Origin: Streptomyces sp. NBC_00341
Lineage (GTDB): Bacteria > Actinomycetota > Actinomycetes > Streptomycetales > Streptomycetaceae
Reading direction: 5' to 3'
DNA length: 64,000 nt
NCBI RefSeq assembly: GCF_041435055.1
Contig: NZ_CP108002.1
Location: 1,798,001 to 1,862,000, forward strand
Shown: one piece after another, positions 50,719 through 58,434 of the stretch
Layout of the letters: each line of letters begins with the position of its first letter
Numbering within the stretch: the stretch's first letter is position 1
The notes under the pieces: model-generated
What the model saw: the letters and a program-made list of their open reading frames with translations, nothing else
Told to the model about the DNA's origin: nothing
The model's database searches: none
Position numbers and translations under genes: made by a program

Positions 50719-51992
50719 CGCCGCTGCTCGGGCGGCGGGCCCGGCTGCGCTGGCTCCATCTGATCATCGGCGGGGCCCTGTTGATGCCGTACTTCCTGGT
50801 GGGCACGGTGATCGTCGGCTCGTTCCGGGCGGGCGCCAATGTGTTCAGCTCGCCGGTCGACCAGCTGATCGCGTTCGCCTTCGCCCTGCCGATGGCCTCG
50901 GTCACCGCGCTCTTCCCGCTCGCCCGGCCGCTGTCGGTGTCCGCCGCCCGCGCCCTGTGCGGTCTGCCGCCGGACCGGCCGCTGGCGGACGGGCCGGCCA
51001 GGACCCGGCAGGCCAGGTTCCGCGCGGCGCTCTGGTACACCCTGCACGTGGCGCTCGGCGGTGTCGTCAGCGGCATGACGCTGGCCCTGACCCCGTTCGC
51101 GGTGGGGGTGACGGTGCTGCCGTTCTTCGCCGCCGTGCGCGAGTCCCCGGTGCTCGATGTGCCGGAGGCGCTGGACGGTCGGTGGCTCCCGGTCCTGGCG
51201 CCGTTCGCCGGGATCGCGATGCTGGCGGCGATGGCCGGCTGCGCGGCGGCGGCCGGGGCGCTGCTGGCCAACCGGGCGCCGGTCCTGCTGGGCCCGACCC
51301 CCGACGACCGGCTGGCCGCCGCAGAACGCCGGGCGGCCGGCCTCGCGGTACGCAACCGGCTGGCCCGGGAACTGCACGACTCGGTCGGCCACGCGCTCAG
51401 CGCCGTCACCCTCCAGGCGGGCGCGGCCCGCAGGGTGCTGGACAGCGACCCGGAGTTCGTCCGCGAGGCGCTGACCGCGATCGAGGAGACGACCCGGCGC
51501 ACGGTCGACGAGCTCGACTCTGTGCTCGGGCTGCTGCGGCGGACCGCCGACACCGCGGAGGGCGCCGAAGCGGCCGGGTACGCGCAGGACACGACCGGCC
51601 CCGGGCTCGACGCGCTGGACGGGCTGCTGGCGCGTTGCGGGGTGCCCGTCTCGTACACCGCCGAAGGCGACCGGGGCGCGGTGCCCGGCGCCGTGGCGCG
51701 CGAGGCCTACCGGATCGTGCAGGAGGGGCTGAGCAACGCGCTGCGGCACGGCGGGCACGGTGCGCCGGTGCGGCTGCGGATCACGGTGCGCGCGGAGGAA
51801 CTGGAGATCGTCGTGGACAGCCCGCTGCCCGCGCGGCCGTCCCCGGTGCGCCCCGGCGGCGGCCGGGGGCTGCGCGGCGTCTCCGAGCGCGCCGTACTGC
51901 TCGGCGGCCGGGCCGGGGCCGGACCTCACGAGGGCGGGTGGCGGCTGACCGCCCGCCTCCCCCTGCGCCCCGGCGCGCGGGAGCGGCCATGA
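50715..51992 (+). CDS. Two-component sensor histidine kinase (HisKA_3/NarL type)
   Basis: Membrane histidine kinase of 425 residues. Four or so N-terminal helices (to about residue 195) are followed by the dimerisation helix with phospho-acceptor His in ARELHDSVGHALSAVTLQAG (near residue 223) and an HATPase domain (VQEGLSNALRHGGHGAPV as N-box; PGGGRGLRGVSERAVLLGG as G-box). It pairs with the LuxR-type regulator encoded next (ATGA overlap). GTG at 50715 overlaps the membrane-protein stop. The signal is unknown. Confidence 0.92.
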   Translation: MTPLLGRRARLRWLHLIIGGALLMPYFLVGTVIVGSFRAGANVFSSPVDQLIAFAFALPMASVTALFPLARPLSVSAARALCGLPPDRPLADGPARTRQARFRAALWYTLHVALGGVVSGMTLALTPFAVGVTVLPFFAAVRESPVLDVPEALDGRWLPVLAPFAGIAMLAAMAGCAAAAGALLANRAPVLLGPTPDDRLAAAERRAAGLAVRNRLARELHDSVGHALSAVTLQAGAARRVLDSDPEFVREALTAIEETTRRTVDELDSVLGLLRRTADTAEGAEAAGYAQDTTGPGLDALDGLLARCGVPVSYTAEGDRGAVPGAVAREAYRIVQEGLSNALRHGGHGAPVRLRITVRAEELEIVVDSPLPARPSPVRPGGGRGLRGVSERAVLLGGRAGAGPHEGGWRLTARLPLRPGARERP

Positions 51993-52669
51993 GTACCCCG
52001 GTCCGGATCGTCGTCGCCGACGACGAGCGCATGGTCCGTACCGCCCTGCGGGTCATCCTGGACGCCGAGCCCGGGCTGGAGGTCGTCGGCGAGGCCTCGA
52101 CCGGCGCGGAGGCGGTCTCCGTGGTGCGCGAGCTGCGCCCCGACGTGGTGCTGATGGACGTGCGGATGCCGAAGACCGACGGCATCAGGGCAACCGAGCT
52201 GATCCTGGCCGTGCTCGACCCGGCGCCGCGCGTCATCGTCGTCACCACCTTCGAGCACGACTCCTACGTGTACGAGGCGCTGCGCGCCGGAGCCGCCGGA
52301 TTCCTCCTCAAGCGGGCGGCGGCCGAGGAGCTGGTGCAGGCGGTGCGGCTGGTGGCCCGCAGCGACTCGCTGCTCTTCCCCGCCGCCGTACGGGGCCTGG
52401 CGGCCGAGTACGGGAGGCGGCGGCCGGCCGCCGCTCCCGCCGCCTGGGCGGCCCGGCTCACCGAGCGGGAGGCGGACGTCCTGCGGCTGATGGCGGCCGG
52501 GCTCAGCAACGCGGAGATCGCCGCCCGGCTGCGGGTGGGCGCGGCGACGGCGAAGACCCATGTGGCGGGCGTCCTGGCGAAGACCGGCGCCCGGGACCGT
52601 ACCCAGGCGGTCATCGCCGCGTACGAGTCGGGGTTCATCGCACCGGGCCGGGCCGGCGGCGCCGGGTGA
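51989..52669 (+). CDS. NarL/LuxR-type response regulator
   Basis: Response regulator of 226 residues. The receiver domain has the acidic pair VVADDERMV, phospho-acceptor Asp in VVLMDVRMPKTDG (near residue 56) and Lys in GFLLKRAAAEEL. The C-terminal LuxR helix-turn-helix is LTEREADVLRLMAAGLSNAEIAARLRV followed by TAKTHVAGVLAKTGARDR. It receives phosphate from the kinase encoded upstream. Targets are unknown; the membrane protein-kinase-regulator operon and the downstream penicillin-binding protein gene are candidates. Confidence 0.93.
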   Translation: MSTPVRIVVADDERMVRTALRVILDAEPGLEVVGEASTGAEAVSVVRELRPDVVLMDVRMPKTDGIRATELILAVLDPAPRVIVVTTFEHDSYVYEALRAGAAGFLLKRAAAEELVQAVRLVARSDSLLFPAAVRGLAAEYGRRRPAAAPAAWAARLTEREADVLRLMAAGLSNAEIAARLRVGAATAKTHVAGVLAKTGARDRTQAVIAAYESGFIAPGRAGGAG

Positions 52670-52676
52670 CAGGACA

Positions 52677-52703
52677 ATGAACAAGACGATGAGTAATGGG
52701 TGA
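52677..52703 (+). CDS. Possible 8-codon leader ORF resembling the penicillin-binding protein start
   Basis: ATG AAC AAG ACG ATG AGT AAT GGG TGA encodes MNKTMSNG. The sequence ATGAACAAGAC recurs 80 nt downstream as the real start of the penicillin-binding protein gene (MNKTIRRA). CAGGAC lies just before. It could be a decayed duplicate start or a leader peptide. Confidence 0.3.
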   Translation: MNKTMSNG

Positions 52704-52756
52704 GAAGCGGCACAACCGGGAACGGCGTACCGCGCCCCGCACGTCCCTTGTACGGG

Positions 52757-54208
52757 ATGAACAAGACCATAAGGCGAGCCTCGGTCTTCTGCCTGCTGCT
52801 GGTCCTCGCCCTGCTGGGGCGGGCGACCTGGGTGCAGGCGTACCAGGCACGGGCGCTCGCAGACGACGACCACAACCGGCGGAACACCATCGCGCAGTAC
52901 GCGCAGCCGCTCGGGGACATCATCGTGGCCGGCTCGCCGGTCACCGGATCGAAGAGGACGGAGGGCAGCGATCTCGCGTACAAGCGCACCTATGACAAGG
53001 GCGACCTCTACGCCGCCGTCACCGGATACAGCTCGCAGGCCTACGGCTCCACGCAGCTCGAAGGGATCTACAGCCATGTGCTGGACGGCACCGACGACCG
53101 GCTGAAGAACCCGCTGAACGTGGTGACCGGCGAGAAGACCGATCCGGGCAGTGTGCTGACCACGATCGACCCGGACGTGCAGAAGGCGGCGTACGACGCC
53201 CTCGGTGACGACAAGGGCGCGGCCGTGGCGATCGACCCGAAGAGCGGGCAGATCCTGGGGATGGTCTCCACGCCGTCCTACAACCCGTCCGACATCAGCG
53301 GGACGACCGACGGCGACACCTGGAAGAAGCTGCTCGCGGACCCGGACAAGCCGCTGGTCAACCGCGCGATACGGCAACCGCTCGCGCCCGGTTCGACGTT
53401 CAAGCTGGTGGTGGCCTCCGCCGCGCTGGAGAACGGGCTGTACAGCTCGGTCGACGAGGCCACGAAGAGCCCGCTGCCGTACACGCTGCCCGGCACCAGC
53501 ACCCCCCTGAAGAACGAGAGCGCCTCCGCGCCCTGCGAGAACGCGACGCTGCGCGTGGCGCTCCAGTACTCGTGCAACAACGTCTTCGGCAAGGTCGCCG
53601 CCGACCTCGGCCAGGACAAGGTGCGGGCGATGGCCGAGAAGTTCGGCTTCAACACGGAGGACCTCGATGTGCCGGTCAGGGCGTACAAGAGCGTCTACCC
53701 GGAGAAGATGGACGACGCGCAGACGGCGCTGACGGGCATCGGCCAGTTCGAGGTCACCGCGACCCCGCTCCAGATGGCGATGGTCTCCGCCGCCCTCGCC
53801 AACGGCGGTGAGCTGGCCGCACCGCACATGGTCTCCAAGGTGACGGACTCCAAGGGCGGCACGCTGGAGGACTTCGCGGACGGCGACATGAAGCGCGTCG
53901 TCTCCGCGTCCACCGCCAAGCAGCTGCGCAGCGCGATGGTGACCGTCGTGGAGCAGGGCACCGGTACCAACGCCCGGATCGGCGGCGCGGAGGTGGGCGG
54001 CAAGACGGGCACGGCGGAGAACGGTGTGGGCAACAGCAACACCCCGTACGCCTGGTTCACCTCGTACGCGAAGGACAGGTCGAGCGGCCGGGAGGTCGCG
54101 GTCGCCGTGATCGTGGAGGACTCCGGTTCCTCGGCCTCCGAGGTCAGCGGCAACGGCCTCGCGGCCCCGATCGCGCAGAAGATGATGAAGGCCGCGCTCC
54201 AGCGCTGA
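52757..54208 (+). CDS. Penicillin-binding protein, class B-type transpeptidase (PbpA-like)
   Basis: Membrane-anchored peptidoglycan DD-transpeptidase of 483 residues. One N-terminal helix (SVFCLLLVLALLGRATWVQAY) is followed by a short dimerisation region and the transpeptidase domain with all three active-site motifs: SxxK in PGSTFKLV (Ser near residue 213), SxN in YSCNNVFG (near 273) and KTG in GGKTGTAEN (near 416). The protein is short and resembles PbpA/FtsI-like class B proteins of actinomycetes. ATG at 52757 has no ribosome-binding site at normal distance (GGG touches it), so translation may be leaderless or coupled to the small upstream ORF. Confidence 0.9.
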   Translation: MNKTIRRASVFCLLLVLALLGRATWVQAYQARALADDDHNRRNTIAQYAQPLGDIIVAGSPVTGSKRTEGSDLAYKRTYDKGDLYAAVTGYSSQAYGSTQLEGIYSHVLDGTDDRLKNPLNVVTGEKTDPGSVLTTIDPDVQKAAYDALGDDKGAAVAIDPKSGQILGMVSTPSYNPSDISGTTDGDTWKKLLADPDKPLVNRAIRQPLAPGSTFKLVVASAALENGLYSSVDEATKSPLPYTLPGTSTPLKNESASAPCENATLRVALQYSCNNVFGKVAADLGQDKVRAMAEKFGFNTEDLDVPVRAYKSVYPEKMDDAQTALTGIGQFEVTATPLQMAMVSAALANGGELAAPHMVSKVTDSKGGTLEDFADGDMKRVVSASTAKQLRSAMVTVVEQGTGTNARIGGAEVGGKTGTAENGVGNSNTPYAWFTSYAKDRSSGREVAVAVIVEDSGSSASEVSGNGLAAPIAQKMMKAALQR

Positions 54209-54221
54209 CCGCGCGAACGTG

Positions 54222-54255
54222 ACGCCCCGGTAACCCGGTTCGGGTACTGGGGCGT
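54222..54255 (+). terminator. Terminator after the penicillin-binding protein gene
   Basis: Hairpin with ACGCCCC...GGGGCGT outer stem and an inner CCCG-GTT-CGGG, 54222-54255, 14 nt past the stop, with one bulge. It ends in GTTC rather than a U-tract. Confidence 0.7.
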
Positions 54256-54398
54256 TCGGCGCGTCCCGGCCCCTTCAGGTTTTCGCCTTGTTACGCCTTA
54301 CTTGGTTACGCACCCGCGTCGAAGCGCTTCCGGGGTGCGCCGGTACGCTCGCCCTCGCGACGCGGGCACCGGCATCCGAGCGAAGGGACGGGGTAGCT

Positions 54399-54974
54399 GT
54401 GGGCACATCCATCGACGCCGACGGTGCCGCCGCCGAGTTCCACGAGTTCTTCGAGGCCCACTACGCCGAACTCGCCCGGCTCGCCCACCTGCTGACCGGT
54501 GAGGCCGATGCCGCCGACGATCTGGCCGCCGATGCCCTGCTGGCGCTCTGGCACCGCTGGGACCGGGTCCGGAGCGCCGACCACCCGGTGGCGTACGCGC
54601 GCGGGGTGGTCGCCAACCTGGCCAGGACCCGGATCCGCAGCGCGGTGCGCGAGCGCCGCCGGATCGCGCTGTTCTGGGCGCCGCGCGGCGGCGGGGACGG
54701 ATACGCGGTCGAGGACCCGGACGTGTCGGCGATGGTCGACGTCCAGGGGGCGCTGCGCAGGCTGCCGTTCCGCAAGCGCGCCTGCGTGGTACTGCGGCAC
54801 GCCTTCGATCTCTCGGAGCGGGACACCTCGCTGGTGCTCGGGATCTCGGTGGGTACGGTGAAGAGCCAGACCTCGCGCGCCGTCGCGGAACTGCAGCGGC
54901 TGCTCGGCCCCGATACGCCCGCCGCGCACGTGCACGTGGCCGTCGCGGCGCAGCGCACCGGAGGAGGCCAGTGA
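54399..54974 (+). CDS. SigE-family (ECF) RNA polymerase sigma factor
   Basis: Extracytoplasmic-function sigma factor of 191 residues. Region 2 is FHEFFEAHYAELARLAHLLTG with ADDLAADALLALWHRWDRV, and region 4 is LRRLPFRKRACVVLRHAFDLSERDTSLVLGISVGTVKSQTSRA, the SigE-type pattern. It directs RNA polymerase to specific promoters in response to envelope or other stress. GTG at 54399 has AAGGGACGGGG upstream; earlier in-frame starts lie before the family N-terminus. The stop overlaps the next start (GTGATGG), so the membrane protein is its likely regulator. Confidence 0.9.
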   Translation: MGTSIDADGAAAEFHEFFEAHYAELARLAHLLTGEADAADDLAADALLALWHRWDRVRSADHPVAYARGVVANLARTRIRSAVRERRRIALFWAPRGGGDGYAVEDPDVSAMVDVQGALRRLPFRKRACVVLRHAFDLSERDTSLVLGISVGTVKSQTSRAVAELQRLLGPDTPAAHVHVAVAAQRTGGGQ

Positions 54975-55681
54975 TGGACGAGGAGTTGCCCCGGCGGCTG
55001 CGGGGTGCCGCCCAGGCGCACCGGCCGGACCGGGAGCGGATGCGGGCCCGGGTCGAGCGCGGTATGGCCGAGGGCCGCCCGTCGGCGCGGGTCGTGCGCC
55101 CGCCGCGTGGAGCGACGCCGTGGCTACGGGTCGCGGGGGCGACGGCGGCGGTCTGCGGGGTGCTGGCGGCCGGGGCGTTCGCCGTCACCTCCGCGGGCCG
55201 GGACGGGCCGTCCGGGGGGCGGGCGGCGGCCCCTCAGTCCGCCGTCACCACGCCGTCCGCGCCCGGTGGCGGTGCGCCGGGCGCCGAGGACGGCCCGCTG
55301 TGGACGGACGGCGCCGTCGACCCGCACAGCAACGCGTACTGGGCGCAGAGCAACGTGACGCTGCGGACGGCGGAACCGCTCTCCTCGCTCACCGTCGAAC
55401 TGCGGATCGCGCTCACCGGCGGGGTGACCAGCACCGGCTCCTGGCGCTCGCTGCCCGATCGGGACTTCACCGTGTCCGCGACCGAGACCGGCGGTTTCCT
55501 CGTCTACCGGTGGGCCCTGAAGCCGGGGCGCACGGTCCCGGCCGGCACACACACGTTCGCCGGTCAGTACAACCACGCGGAGGGCGCCCGGGACGCCTCC
55601 GGCGACTACCTGACCGCGCACGCCGTCCGCGCCTCCGGTCAACGGGCCTCGGTGCGCGACTCCTTCGGCCGGGACCGCTGA
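54974..55681 (+). CDS. Single-pass membrane protein coupled to the sigma factor (possible anti-sigma-like)
   Basis: Protein of 235 residues with a basic cytoplasmic head of about 50 residues, one helix (VAGATAAVCGVLAAGAFAVTSA) and an extracellular domain of about 140 residues containing ALTGGVTSTGSWRSLPDRDF and FAGQYNHAEGARDASGDY. The start ATG overlaps the sigma-factor stop. Gene order suggests an anti-sigma or sensor role, but the head lacks an obvious zinc-type anti-sigma motif (HxxxCxxC), so this is inference. The 3' end enters a 15-nt tandem repeat that includes the stop. Confidence 0.72.
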   Translation: MDEELPRRLRGAAQAHRPDRERMRARVERGMAEGRPSARVVRPPRGATPWLRVAGATAAVCGVLAAGAFAVTSAGRDGPSGGRAAAPQSAVTTPSAPGGGAPGAEDGPLWTDGAVDPHSNAYWAQSNVTLRTAEPLSSLTVELRIALTGGVTSTGSWRSLPDRDFTVSATETGGFLVYRWALKPGRTVPAGTHTFAGQYNHAEGARDASGDYLTAHAVRASGQRASVRDSFGRDR

Positions 55682-55780
55682 GGTCGGGAGCGCTGAGACC
55701 GGGAGCGCTGAGACCGGGACCACCCACGCCGGAACCGCTCACGCCTGAACCACTCGGGCCGGAACCGCTCAGGCCGGGGC
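55676..55780 (+). repeat. Seven 15-nt tandem repeats across a stop codon
   Basis: Units run CGCTGAGGTCGGGAG, CGCTGAGACCGGGAG, CGCTGAGACCGGGAC and four more degenerate copies ending near 55780. The first unit contains the stop codon of the preceding gene, and each early unit repeats that in-frame TGA. Confidence 0.85.
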
Positions 55781-55799
55781 GTGAGCCCGGTGCGGACTC

Positions 55800-56900
55800 T
55801 CACCGGTACGGTCGCCAGTCGCCCAGCCAGGCGGCCGGGGTGTGCAGGCGGGCCTCCGCGGCGCTCAGCCGGGGGCGGTTGGCGGGTTCGGTGACGCGCG
55901 CGCCGGGGCCCGTGTTGCGGTACTCGGCGAAGCGCTGCTGCTGCCAGGGGAAGCCCGCGGACATGGTTCCGTAGGGCTCGTCCGCGTCGATCCCGGCGCC
56001 GAGCCGGCATTCGCGGACGGTCAGCATCGGGTGCGCGGTGAGGTCGGAGGAGGGCACCCAGGGGCGGGCCAGCTTGAAGTAGCCGTCGGGCGCGGTACCG
56101 GTGACGCGGGAGCGCAGCACCAGGTAGCCGTGCGGGTTGGCTCCGGCGGTGCTGGGCGCGAAGACGAAGCCGTAGGGCGGGGCCGCCAGGTCGGTGCGGG
56201 TCAGGGTGCGGAAGTGGCAGCGGTCCAGGACGGCGGTGGCGCGGCCGAAGACGAAGTCGACGTCTCCTTCGACGTAGCAGTCCCGGTAGTACTGGCGGGC
56301 GAAGTCGGTGAGGGCGGCGGAGTCGGCGTAGAGGGTGTCCTGGTGGCCCAGGAAGCGGCAGCCGTGGAACGCCGAACGGTCGCCCTGCACCTTGATGGCG
56401 ACGGCCTGGGTGCCGGTGTACTCGGGGTGCTCTGCGCGCAGCCAGTCGTTGGCGAAGGTCAGGGCGTACGCGGTGAGTCCTGCGGGGCGGGCGGTGACGG
56501 TGGCGGAGCCGCTGGTGCCGTAGGTGCCCGAACCGTCGGGCAGGGGGGTCCCGTTGGCGTTGCCGTACACGATGACGGTGTCGTGCGGGTCGTCGCTCGC
56601 CCCGATGAGGGTGAGGCCCGTCCGGTCTGCCGGGATGTCGACCGTCTCGCGGTAGGTGCCCGGGGCGATCACCAGGGTGCGGCCGGGGCCGGTCGCGGCG
56701 TCCACGGCGGCCTGGAGGCCGGTGTGGTCACCCCGGCCGCGGGCGTCGACGTACAGCGTCCCGGCGTCGAGCCGGCGGGACGGTGAACCGTAGCGTCCGA
56801 AGGGGCGGGGTGCGTGGGCGTGCGCGGCCGGGGCCGCCCCCAGGGCGAGGGCGGCGCTGCCGCCCGCGAGCAGGGTCAGGGCGCTGCGTCTGCTGGTCAT
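55800..56900 (-). CDS. Secreted pectin methylesterase, carbohydrate esterase family 8
   Basis: Extracellular pectinesterase of 366 residues with a twin-arginine-like signal (MTSRRSALTLLAGGSAALAL). The beta-helix carries CE8 motifs: GTQAVAIKVQGDRSAFHGC with FLGHQDTLYADS (Gln and Asp of the active site), and YVEGDVDFVFGRATAVLDRC (second Asp), then the late Trp-Arg region LARPWVPSSD. It removes methyl groups from pectin so that pectate lyases can act; two PL1 lyases are encoded nearby. ATG at 56900. A perfect terminator separates it from the upstream lyase gene. Confidence 0.9.
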   Translation of the reverse strand: MTSRRSALTLLAGGSAALALGAAPAAHAHAPRPFGRYGSPSRRLDAGTLYVDARGRGDHTGLQAAVDAATGPGRTLVIAPGTYRETVDIPADRTGLTLIGASDDPHDTVIVYGNANGTPLPDGSGTYGTSGSATVTARPAGLTAYALTFANDWLRAEHPEYTGTQAVAIKVQGDRSAFHGCRFLGHQDTLYADSAALTDFARQYYRDCYVEGDVDFVFGRATAVLDRCHFRTLTRTDLAAPPYGFVFAPSTAGANPHGYLVLRSRVTGTAPDGYFKLARPWVPSSDLTAHPMLTVRECRLGAGIDADEPYGTMSAGFPWQQQRFAEYRNTGPGARVTEPANRPRLSAAEARLHTPAAWLGDWRPYR

Positions 56901-56959
56901 GGGCGGTCTTCCTTACTTCCTCGGGCGGAGGACTTCCTTGGGCGGAGGGCGCGACGGGT

Positions 56960-56990
56960 CCCCGCCGGTGCCGGAGGGGCACCGGCGGGG
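56960..56990 (-). terminator. Perfect terminator after the second pectate lyase gene
   Basis: 13-bp stem CCCCGCCGGTGCC (56960-56972) with GGCACCGGCGGGG (56978-56990) and a 5-nt GGAGG loop, 11 nt beyond the stop. Confidence 0.88.
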
Positions 56991-57001
56991 AGGACGCACG
57001 G

Positions 57002-58333
57002 TCAGGCGCCGGGGATCCGGCCGGCGCCCGCGCCGAGGCCGACGAGCAGCGGCACGAGCAGCGGGTGGTCGACCCGGTTGCGCAGGGCCGGGGTCCAGCC
57101 GGCGCCCGTGGTGAGCTGCTCCTCGGGGACGCCCGCGTTGTGGACGGCGACCAGGTCGGTGCGGCGGCCGTTGACGTAGTTGTCGGCGGCCGTGAGCGAG
57201 GACTCGGACCACTTCTTGAGGATCTTCGCCCGGTCGTACTCGCCGGCCAGGGTGAACGCGTTGTGCTCGGCGACGAGGTGCGACTCCGCGCCGATGCCGT
57301 ACGAGTAGCCGTAGACGCTGCCCCTGGCGGCGACGAAGTGGTTGTTGTAGGAGTCGACCTGTCCGAAGCGGACCCGGGGCGCGCGCTCGTTCAGGTCCTT
57401 GAAGAGGTTGTGGTGCAGCGTGACCCGGAGCTTGCCGCGGTCGGTGGCCCCGGCACCGTCGCTGTTGCCGATGAGCATCGTCTTGTCGTGGTCCTTCAGG
57501 ACGTTCCAGGAGGCGGTGACCAGGTCGGCGCCCTTGACGATGTCGAAGAGCCCGTCGTGCTGCTGGTACAGCTCGTCGAAGTAGCGGGGCTGGTCCGCGT
57601 CGGAGTGGTCCCCGTCGCTGAAGGTGTTGTGGTCGACCCAGACGTGGTCGGAGCCGTAGACGACGAGGTTGTCGTACTCGGAGTTCCAGTGCCCGGTCTC
57701 GCCGTCGGTGGGGTCCCACTGGGGGAAGCAGTCGTAGGTGTCCTCGAACGAGATATTGCGGACGATGACGTTCGAGACGTTCTGGATCTGGAGGCTGGCG
57801 CCGATGACCGTGGCGTCCTTGCCGACGCCGATCAGTGTGGTGTTGGAGGGGACGTAGACGTTCACCGCGGCCTTCTGGAGCTTGGCGGAGGCGAGCCGGG
57901 CGTCCTCCATGGGGCCGGACGGGACCTCCTCGCGGCCCCAGGTCGCCGGGTCGTAGGCGGCGAGGTACTTGTCCAGGGTGTAGCCGTCGCTCTCGTACTC
58001 CTCGCAGCCGATCGGGGTGCCCTCGGCGTCGGAGTTCCCGTGGACGGTGCCGTCGATCCTGACGATCTTCGGGGCGTCGCCCGCGTCCGCGAAGGCGGCG
58101 ACGAGTTCGGCCCGGTTGCTCACGGTGTAGACGTGTTCGGGGGTGGCGGCGGCGCCTCCGGTGGTGGAGCCCTCCGCGGCGGCCCAGCCGTCACCTGCGG
58201 GAAGCACCGAGCGCTCGGCGCCGTTGGCACCGTGGTGCGCGGAGGCCTGGGCGGGCACGCTCAGGGCCAGGGCCAACGAGGCGCAGCCCATCGCGACGGC
58301 GATGGCGCGGGTGCGGGATCTGCGTGCGGGCAT
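57002..58333 (-). CDS. Secreted pectate lyase-like protein, polysaccharide lyase family 1
   Basis: Extracellular PL1 protein of 443 residues. A signal peptide (RAIAVAMGCASLALALSVPAQA) and a short linker precede a beta-helix with the calcium region HVWVDHNTFSDGDHSDADQ, QQHDGLFDIVKGADLVTASW and the catalytic Arg region DLNERAPRVRFGQVDSYN. An insertion around EEYESDGYTLDKYLAAYDPA lengthens it relative to the first lyase in this window, as in larger PL1 subfamilies. It probably degrades pectate outside the cell. ATG at 58333. Confidence 0.88.
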   Translation of the reverse strand: MPARRSRTRAIAVAMGCASLALALSVPAQASAHHGANGAERSVLPAGDGWAAAEGSTTGGAAATPEHVYTVSNRAELVAAFADAGDAPKIVRIDGTVHGNSDAEGTPIGCEEYESDGYTLDKYLAAYDPATWGREEVPSGPMEDARLASAKLQKAAVNVYVPSNTTLIGVGKDATVIGASLQIQNVSNVIVRNISFEDTYDCFPQWDPTDGETGHWNSEYDNLVVYGSDHVWVDHNTFSDGDHSDADQPRYFDELYQQHDGLFDIVKGADLVTASWNVLKDHDKTMLIGNSDGAGATDRGKLRVTLHHNLFKDLNERAPRVRFGQVDSYNNHFVAARGSVYGYSYGIGAESHLVAEHNAFTLAGEYDRAKILKKWSESSLTAADNYVNGRRTDLVAVHNAGVPEEQLTTGAGWTPALRNRVDHPLLVPLLVGLGAGAGRIPGA

Positions 58334-58373
58334 GACGAATCCTCAGCTCTCGTTCGAATGTGCGGGGAGAGGG

Positions 58374-58404
58374 GGCCGGCGGCGGTACGGACCTGCCGCC
58401 GGCC
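58374..58404 (-). terminator. Terminator after the solute-binding lipoprotein gene
   Basis: 10-bp stem GGCCGGCGGC (58374-58383) with GCCGCCGGCC (58395-58404), 11-nt loop, 30 nt past the stop at 58435. Confidence 0.75.
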
Positions 58405-58434
58405 GCCGGGGCGCCGGTCTCGCGAGCGGCGGGA

